The notes below the pieces were generated by a model. That model had not been told where the DNA came from, made no database searches, and saw only the letters and a program-made list of their open reading frames with translations. 64,000 nucleotides of DNA from NCBI GenBank assembly GCA_036365455.1, contig JAWQUS010000001.1:22547001-22611000 (forward strand), in the 5' to 3' direction. Below are positions 58,638 through 64,000 of this stretch, in pieces (positions within the stretch are counted from its first letter, which is position 1; each line of letters starts with the position of its first letter). The position numbers and the translations under genes were made by a program. Origin of the DNA: Macrosoma leucophasiata. Taxonomy: Eukaryota > Arthropoda > Insecta > Lepidoptera > Hedylidae.

Positions 58638-58818
58638 TAGGATGTAGATGCGTTGCCACTCCTGAGACGTAGTATGTGTTATGTGTCTAAAATTACACAG
58701 CCTTACATTCCCACCTGACCAGAACATGAGTGCTGAATACTACCATTTAGCGGCAAGTAGATTAGGTAATGCAGTTGTGCCTTAGCCCACAAGCTCAGTC
58801 GCTGAAGCTCTACCACCA
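58638..58818 (-). mobile_element. Family A retroposon, partial
   Basis: gatgtagatgcgttgccact to ctaccacc; the tail-proximal third is missing. Confidence 0.65.
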
Positions 58819-59021
58819 TTAAATCGTTGAGATTGTATCATAGCTTTATGCTGCATATTCTGCTTTCAAAACTGCATGCAATCAGTGCAATGGCCCCATT
58901 ACAACATTTCAACCAATTATGATCTATTTTGATTTGTAAGGAGCAGAAGTCAAGGGTAGGTTTGTCAACTTTATATGACAACTATAATTTACATTTATGA
59001 TTACATGCGAATGTGGATGGT

Positions 59022-59205
59022 TGCAGAGGCCCAGGAAGACCAAGACTGACCTACCATGACCAAATAGGTCGAGTTCTGTCTGATGGTGGGGTCAAAAGTC
59101 TTAGGAATCGCGTGCATGTATGAAGAGAAATGATGAAGGTAGACGGGCACGAGAGGTTTGTCAGGACCGGGATATCTGGCGCTCTACACTCTCTGCCTGC
59201 GTGAA
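59022..59205 (+). pseudogene. LINE ORF2 C-terminal scrap, frameshifted
   Basis: Reads GCRGPGRPRLTYHDQIG in one frame, then after a stop and frame change REVCQDRDIWRSTLSA. A basic RGRPR stretch followed by D-W-x-x-x-L-S is usual at the extreme C terminus of insect LINE reverse transcriptases. Decayed. Confidence 0.55.
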
Positions 59206-59429
59206 GATATACCTACATGATTACATGATTATTTAAAGACAGTTACAGGAAATCTGGGTACTTATGACCATCTCTATCATTTACATATAAGTCAACATAC
59301 AGCTAGCATAAAAACGTGAATAAAAAGTATAAGTGTGTTTGGTGTTGTTTTCAAGTGTGGATTTGATAAACAAAAAGTAAGTATGTACCTACGTAGATGC
59401 GTGTGCGATCTACTAAAGACGCGAGTGTA

Positions 59430-59830
59430 TTGAACCCGGCGCAATGTCAGCCTAGTGGGCCGATGCGTCACCGGCTCACCGGGCGAACTCGCGACACTGG
59501 CGACTGGCGAACGATGCCAGCGATGATGGTTGGCGAACGACAAAAGGCGCGATGTCCGCAAACGATGCATAAATAATTAGACAATAAGCAGGCAGGGCAA
59601 GAAATCGGTAATTTGTATCGCGGCGAGATAGGCGGAGCGGAGGGAGACGGGCGGTCGGCGGTCGGCGGTCGGCCGGGTGGAAGCGCGCGCCGCCGCGGCG
59701 CGGAGATGTGGCAACGCGTCAGGTGGAAATGGCGCCCGCCTGCTCTCCGCCGAGGACGACCGACGGCCGCCCGACCCGCCACCCGCCCCCCGCCGGCACA
59801 CCCGCCGCTAATCCTCACCCGAACACAATC
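59430..59830. promoter_or_regulatory. GC-rich, CpG-dense island in skd intron 1
   Basis: About 400 bp of GC-rich sequence with strings such as gcggtcggcggtcggcggtc at 59650, 0.7 kb inside the intron from skd exon 1. Long overlapping open frames on both strands encode only Arg/Pro/Ala-rich peptide and are a by-product of composition. It could be a regulatory island or an untranslated alternative exon. Confidence 0.35.
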
Positions 59831-60472
59831 TGATAAAATTCGCGCCAGCTATGAACTGAACGTTACGCAAAGCGACTTGACACTACACAATACCGCGATA
59901 ATGTATGACCCGAACCGCCACTGTACATAAACATTTCCCGCTATCGTAAATATGTCGCACTATCGAACCGTGCGACGGTAAGAATGTAAGTAATAAGAAA
60001 GTTATTTCCTCGACCTGGCGAAACTAGTCTTGGAAACGCATTACGGTCCGCGTTACGGCCAGGTGAATTCAAAATGACCTCTATGGGCCGGGGGCTTCTT
60101 GTGGCCTCGCTCGCCGAATGTGATGACATTTTGTGGGTTAGTAACGCGACATGACTGTACTGCCGGGAGTACGATGCCAGGATGACTAACCAACGACCGT
60201 CATTAGTCGACTTAGCTTGGATTCTTCCATACAAAACATTTCATACAATTATATCGATTCCATAGCAGTATAGCACTAAGGTGATTTTTGTGTACCAGCG
60301 TCAACTGACGATAATTGGATCGTTTGGGCATCGTGGATTAGATTTTTACTTATGTTTGAACCTTACAGGCACGCTATCTAACATTAATGCAAAGAGATAT
60401 TATCAAAATAAGCATAATGATTTCGAAAGAAAAGTACCTACGAGTTCTTTCGTCAATGTAAAAGTGACTTAC

Positions 60473-60541
60473 CAAGGCGAAGAAGTTTGTGTGGCAATCC
60501 TCGAGACTTGCACCGTTTGTTTGGTGATTTTGATGCGTCAT
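60473..60541 (-). CDS. skd: Mediator subunit 13 (MED13/skuld), coding exon 1
   Basis: Encodes the first 23 residues, with the invariant MED13 opening NGASLEDCHTNFFAL preceded by MTHQNHQT as in fly skuld (from memory). The minus strand shows ATG at 60541-60539 and the donor gtaagt straight after the Leu codon, phase 0, matching the phase-0 start of exon 2 at 29568. An in-frame upstream codon 15 nt before could act as a non-ATG start but is not needed. The distance to the next coding exon (30.9 kb) is large for an insect gene. Head to head with mRpL50. Confidence 0.93.
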
Positions 60542-61129
60542 GGTAGTCCGGGGCACTTCATTTTCATTTCACAACACTAAAAACAGGTTCAATCTTAAAG
60601 AAACCACTCAAAATCTTAAAATCATCACCGACATTTAGTGAAGTTTTCACCTTTCAATGGCGACTGGAAAATGGCGGATAGGAAACAACAACCCAAGCCG
60701 ACAGTGCCGCTCATCGCGGCCGAAACTAGAACTAACTTTGTTCAGAAACACTGTAACGTTCCGTTTTCTAATACTGGAGTGCAAAAAACGCTATTAAAAA
60801 CTAAATACAAAACTAATTACTATAAAATAAATGTTCAATTAAATTAAATAACTGAATATAGTAAGCAGAAAAAATATATAGTGAGGTAGAAGAGTTAAAA
60901 AAAATAAATCAAATTAACTAAAATTCCATTAAAGGATGTGAAAATGTGACATATCAAATATTACGATATCTGTGAATTCCTGTTTTCCTGAGAAATGTCA
61001 GTTTCTTATTTTTATTTGAGGTTAGATTGTAAAATAAAACAAACAAAAATTCGTGCCTATATTATTGCCAGCTAATCTAAATAACAAAAAATTAAAAGAT
61101 CTTCTTTGTTTTTAATACAGTGTTTCAAA
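60542..61129. promoter_or_regulatory. Shared skd / mRpL50 5' region (probable bidirectional promoter)
   Basis: 588 bp between the two divergent start codons. It must hold both 5' untranslated regions and at least the proximal promoters, unless further non-coding exons exist. I see no TATA box at a clear position. A 69-codon plus-strand open frame (60638-60847) lies inside and shows no family; atggcgg motifs at 60657 and 60672 could be untranslated-region sequence. Confidence 0.55.
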
Positions 61130-61174
61130 ATGATAAGGGGTGTGTTGTTGCCTGCGATTCGACCAAGTTTTCAG
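61130..61174 (+). CDS. mRpL50: mRpL50 exon 1
   Basis: Fifteen codons from the ATG at 61130. The donor is the weak CAG|gttaca; phase 0. The next exon also starts in phase 0 (GTT GTG ACT), which supports this border. This exon carries most of the presumed presequence. Confidence 0.75.
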
Positions 61175-64000
61175 GTTACATTAACATGTTATATTTGAAG
61201 ATTTTCTGTGAATTGAATTTATTTGATGGTTAATTGATTAAAGTCTCTTATTCCATGTATTCTTCTAAACATATTTTATAATTTCTTACATATGTATTTA
61301 TAATAAATCAATTAAAATGGTTTATTTATTACAACAGGTTGTGACTGTCCGATATGCTCAGAAAAAATATCCAAAAGTTGATAAGAAACTACAGGCAGCA
61401 ACCGAGTCATTAGCTGCTAGGGGGTAAGTTATCAAATGATGAACCATTTCATGCATAGTTAATGATGGTTGGACTCTTCTAGGGTTTGAAATTCTTCATG
61501 TATCGATATTGAGTATCGATGGAAATGATTAGGCAGTTTAATCCATACCCGGACAGAATACAAGACACAATAAAAGTTATATTGCTATAATGTCTGTAGA
61601 TGTTTACTGTCTGTGAATGTGTTAAAGGGCAAGATATCAAATCTCTGAAAATTCCTTTTTTTTAATTGCCCTAAAAATTGGCTTACATCTTCCAATCGTA
61701 CCATTCACTGCTCATGTTATCTATTAAGATGAAGATATTCTCATAATAGAATCTCTTTAAGTTTGTCCTAGCTAGATAATAAATATCTTACACTTTACTC
61801 ACCCAAATTCAATATATTATTGGATATATGAAAGTTAAATGTCTCTTTTTCAAATTATTATTATTGAAGTTAAATTTAAAAGTCTTTAAAACAGTATAAG
61901 CATTTCATTTCAGAGTGTTACTCTGATTGGAAATGCTTATACTGTTTTATACATTTTTTTTTCAGTTTCCTGAGACCAAATAAACCATGGGACCCACCAG
62001 CAGACATTGATCAGACAATCATGAAGATTTGTTCTGAGAATGGTCTCACAAAAGACTCAGAATTTGACTCAATGGATATGAAGTTCAAGGTTTTGAAAGC
62101 ATGTTATGATGAAACTGGTCACAGTGTCCCAAATTCCTTATTACACACCATTGAAACTGTAGGTATGTTGCTGATATTTGTATTTATATTAAACACTTAT
62201 TTGTTGTGTGGTCTAGGAGTCTACGAGGTAGCCATGTTCTAGACAAACAACTTTAAGAAAGCTGGTTGTTTAATATGTCATTTCCTGCAGTCTGCCTGCT
62301 TGTATATGTTTATTATGCTGCACACCTTGTGCAGCCAAAAATATTGCATTTCAAGTCATTTTATTATTTTTTTTTTTCTTCTTTGTATCTGCAATCAGTT
62401 TGGTATAACTTTAAGCAAATTTGTTGTGAGGTGTAGAAAGTCATTTTATAAAGTTGTTTCTTGTCAGTTGTTCAGACACCATTAGAAACATTAGAGACAT
62501 TTTTGTTGTTACAAATTAGGTGCCAGGTGCAACTTTTTATAAATAAAATAAAATAATATTAATCTTTACTATTTTAAGCTGTCTGTAGTTTTTTTATAAT
62601 GTCATGTGGTGATAAACCAGCATACAGTTTACATTGATGGCCTATATAAAAAATTATGAAGATGTGATGCCACTCCTGAGGCCTAAGTTATTATAACTCT
62701 GTGCTGGAAATTACAGGGCCGTACATTACCACCTGACTGGAACACGATAGCGCTGAATGCTATCATTTAGTGGCAAGAAAACTAAGTAATGCCTGGTGAT
62801 GCTTGCGAACCAGTCACTGAACCTTTGCCACCAGTAGATGTAATTTTCGTACTATGTTATTACATTATTTTGGTTTAATCAACTACAACTATTTTTATTA
62901 AAATTATTATACTAATATTGTAATTATAGACGTTTAATTCCAGATGACCTAAGGGACTTCTATGAAACTCCTGTGGATGTGCAAACTCCATTCGATTCTT
63001 TGAAGAAAATGGATCTTCCTAAGAACTTACATGTCCAGGAGGATTATGTAAGATTCCATCCTGGTTAGTATAATACTTTAATCTAGATCAATCTTAACAG
63101 GTTTCTTTGTTACAAAAACACTGTCATCCATTCTGGCTCAGTTGCAGCAATTTTTATGTCAAATATACAGAGATATCCTTACCACAACCAAGCAGCAGCT
63201 GCTCTTATGAATTGCAAAAATTGTTATTAAATCGAAAGTATAGAATATTTATGCTTATATGTATCCTTACACCAAGTCCCTTACAAGGTAGGCAGAGAGG
63301 ATTGAAGGACGCGACCGGTGCGTCGCACCCCTGGTTCCAAATCAAATAAATATATTTATATGCTAAAAACTAAATATATTTAAATAAATTTTACATTGAC
63401 TGAAAGACTGACTTAGTGGACAAGTGGCAGCAGGCCATATACTAGGACTAAGGTTCCAGGCTCGATCCCTGGATCAGGGAAGATTAAGATTCTCCAATAG
63501 ATTCTCAGTGATACCCTCTTATGAGCACCTGATGAGTGTCAATAGACTGCACATAATAATAAGTTATGCATGTACAAAATAATGTACCTAATTATGTTTA
63601 TAAGTATAATTATAAGTAAATATCTGTATGTGTTCTCTTCTCTCTAAAGATTAAAAATAGCCCAACTTACAGCCAATATGACTGACAATACCTATATCAG
63701 TGTGCCCCCCAGAACTAACCTGTCCCTGCCCATAACTCTCCAAGCACCAAATTTCCCTCTTCTTATATCGTCTGGCGGCCTCCTTTTACGTATACAATGC
63801 GTGCCTCTGCCTACTCTAACAGATATATTAAGATGTAGTTATATAAACATTTATCAATAATGCATTTTTTATAAAATTTGCTTTCAGATAAAGACACCTT
63901 ATTCAATGGAAAGACTGCTTTCCCTCAGAGCTCTACCATCGTTTCTGGTTTGAAGACACGGAAGAAGTATGAGGGATTTTCGGCTAAACGATCGTGGCCT
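61130..64000 (+). CDS. mRpL50: Mitochondrial large ribosomal subunit protein mL50, five exons, 3' partial
   Basis: Nuclear-encoded protein of the mitochondrial 39S subunit. Exons: 61130-61174, 61338-61423, 61966-62162, 62944-63063, 63888-64000; 187 codons in the window, cut before the stop. All junctions are GT-AG and keep one frame. The N terminus is short, basic and free of acidic residues (MIRGVLLPAIRPSFQ), as expected of a mitochondrial presequence. The conserved core agrees with animal mL50: LRPNKPWDPPADI, then MKFKVLKACYDETGHSVPN, DFYETPVD and LPKNLHV. Human mL50 shows LRSRAYTPPEDL, LKFNLLAHLADDLGHVVPN, LDFYNVP and LPPNLKI in the same order (from memory). The lysine-rich end TRKKYEGFSAKRSWP is likely insect-specific. 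Diverges from skd 588 bp upstream. Confidence 0.92.
61338..61423 (+). CDS. mRpL50: mRpL50 exon 2
   Basis: Acceptor acaacag, donor gtaagt. Encodes a basic stretch, RYAQKKYPKVDKKLQAA, through SLAARG; leaves in phase 2. Confidence 0.85.
61887..61949. repeat. Near-perfect hairpin in mRpL50 intron 2
   Basis: 61887-61906 (taaaacagtataagcatttc) pairs exactly with 61930-61949; after a 3 nt internal loop, tcagagt pairs with actctga around a 3 nt loop. In all 27 of 30 positions pair. It lies 16 nt before the acceptor of exon 3, in the usual branch-point zone. Confidence 0.9.
61966..62162 (+). CDS. mRpL50: mRpL50 exon 3
   Basis: Preceded by a T-run and cag, followed by gtatgt. Encodes the main conserved block with PWDPPADIDQ, DMKFKVLKACYDETG and HSVPNSLLH. 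Enters phase 2, leaves phase 1. Confidence 0.93.
62589..62835 (-). mobile_element. Family A retroposon in mRpL50 intron 3
   Basis: T7 run at about 62590-62596, then a shortened body (gccactcctgaggcctaagt.., ccggaaattacag as gctggaaattacag) and terminus gccaccagt at 62835. Confidence 0.75.
62944..63063 (+). CDS. mRpL50: mRpL50 exon 4
   Basis: Acceptor ttccag, donor gttagt. Encodes DDLRDFYETPVDVQTPFDSL and DLPKNLHVQEDYVRFHP. Enters and leaves in phase 1. Confidence 0.9.
63407..63480 (+). repeat. tRNA-derived SINE head, decayed, in mRpL50 intron 4
   Basis: cttagtggacaagtggcagcagg (A-box region) and aggctcgatccctggatcag (B-box region), as in family D. Upstream 63270-63300 (cccttacaaggtaggcagag) recalls the family D 3' phrase, so two scraps may be present. 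Confidence 0.5.
63888..64000 (+). CDS. mRpL50: mRpL50 exon 5, cut by window end
   Basis: Acceptor gctttcag. Open to the last base, encoding DKDTLFNGKTAFPQSST and a basic end. No stop codon inside the window. Confidence 0.85.

Larger units (their letters stand above)
29569..60472 (-). other. skd: skd (MED13) intron 1, 30.9 kb
   Basis: Defined by the donor gtaagt of exon 1 (complement at 60467-60472) and the acceptor before exon 2 (cag, complement 29569-29571). Both flanking exons are phase 0. The intron holds most of the repeats listed below and several GC-rich islands, but no second gene that I can recognise on either strand. Confidence 0.85.

Noticed and set aside
59468..59930. Several long open frames on both strands
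   Set aside because: By-product of the CpG-dense composition; peptides are Arg/Pro/Ala-rich.
60281..60580. 99-codon plus-strand open frame
   Set aside because: Antisense to skd exon 1 and its intron; no family.
1..64000. LTR retrotransposon or endogenous virus
   Set aside because: No paired long direct repeats, primer-binding site or gag/protease/integrase motifs were seen.
1..64000. CRISPR array or bacterial operon
   Set aside because: No regularly spaced short direct repeats and no prokaryotic gene organisation; the sequence is clearly a spliced animal genome.

Overview
This is a eukaryotic nuclear window, almost certainly from a moth or butterfly. It is AT-rich, intron-rich and crowded with short retroposons and DNA-transposon remnants of kinds I know from Lepidoptera. 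Species and family cannot be named from the sequence. There are no prokaryotic operons, CRISPR arrays or phage. Only two host genes can be recognised, and they sit head to head at the right end.

Host genes. (1) Mediator subunit 13 (MED13; Drosophila skuld, skd) is on the minus strand. Coding exon 1 is at 60473-60541 and coding exon 2 at 29277-29568, giving a first intron of about 30.9 kb. I could not find later exons; they lie in 1-29270 unrecognised or left of the window. (2) The mitochondrial large-subunit ribosomal protein mL50 (mRpL50) is on the plus strand, with five exons from 61130 to the window end, where exon 5 is cut. The 588 bp between the two start codons is probably a shared bidirectional promoter.

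Mobile DNA, left to right. 0-13 kb: Helitron-like elements, SINE-like copies, a hAT-type MITE nested in one of them, and copies of a 240 bp repeat carrying a tRNA-like gene. 13.1-16.5 kb: a nested block with a near full-length mariner with a frameshifted transposase, abutting the stop codon of a LINE, next to a second LINE split by a Helitron-like element. 17-24 kb: a 540 bp hAT element, tRNA-derived SINEs with long target duplications, a second hAT MITE, a long palindrome and a diverged tandem duplication. 26.9-31.1 kb: two related elements with long inverted termini and 12 bp target duplications; the longer holds the last codons of a Penelope-like endonuclease. 31-60 kb: skd intron 1, loaded with the poly(A)-tailed family A, Helitron-like elements, MITEs and GC-rich islands.

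Family letters used below: A = about 290 bp poly(A)-tailed SINE-like retroposon (21 copies or fragments); B = hAT MITE; C = tRNA-gene cassette; D and F = tRNA-derived SINEs; E, J, K = retroelement 3' ends; G = Penelope-like element; Hel = Helitron-like elements. Strand of A is given as poly(A)-tail sense. All family names rest on sequence features and memory, without database searches.
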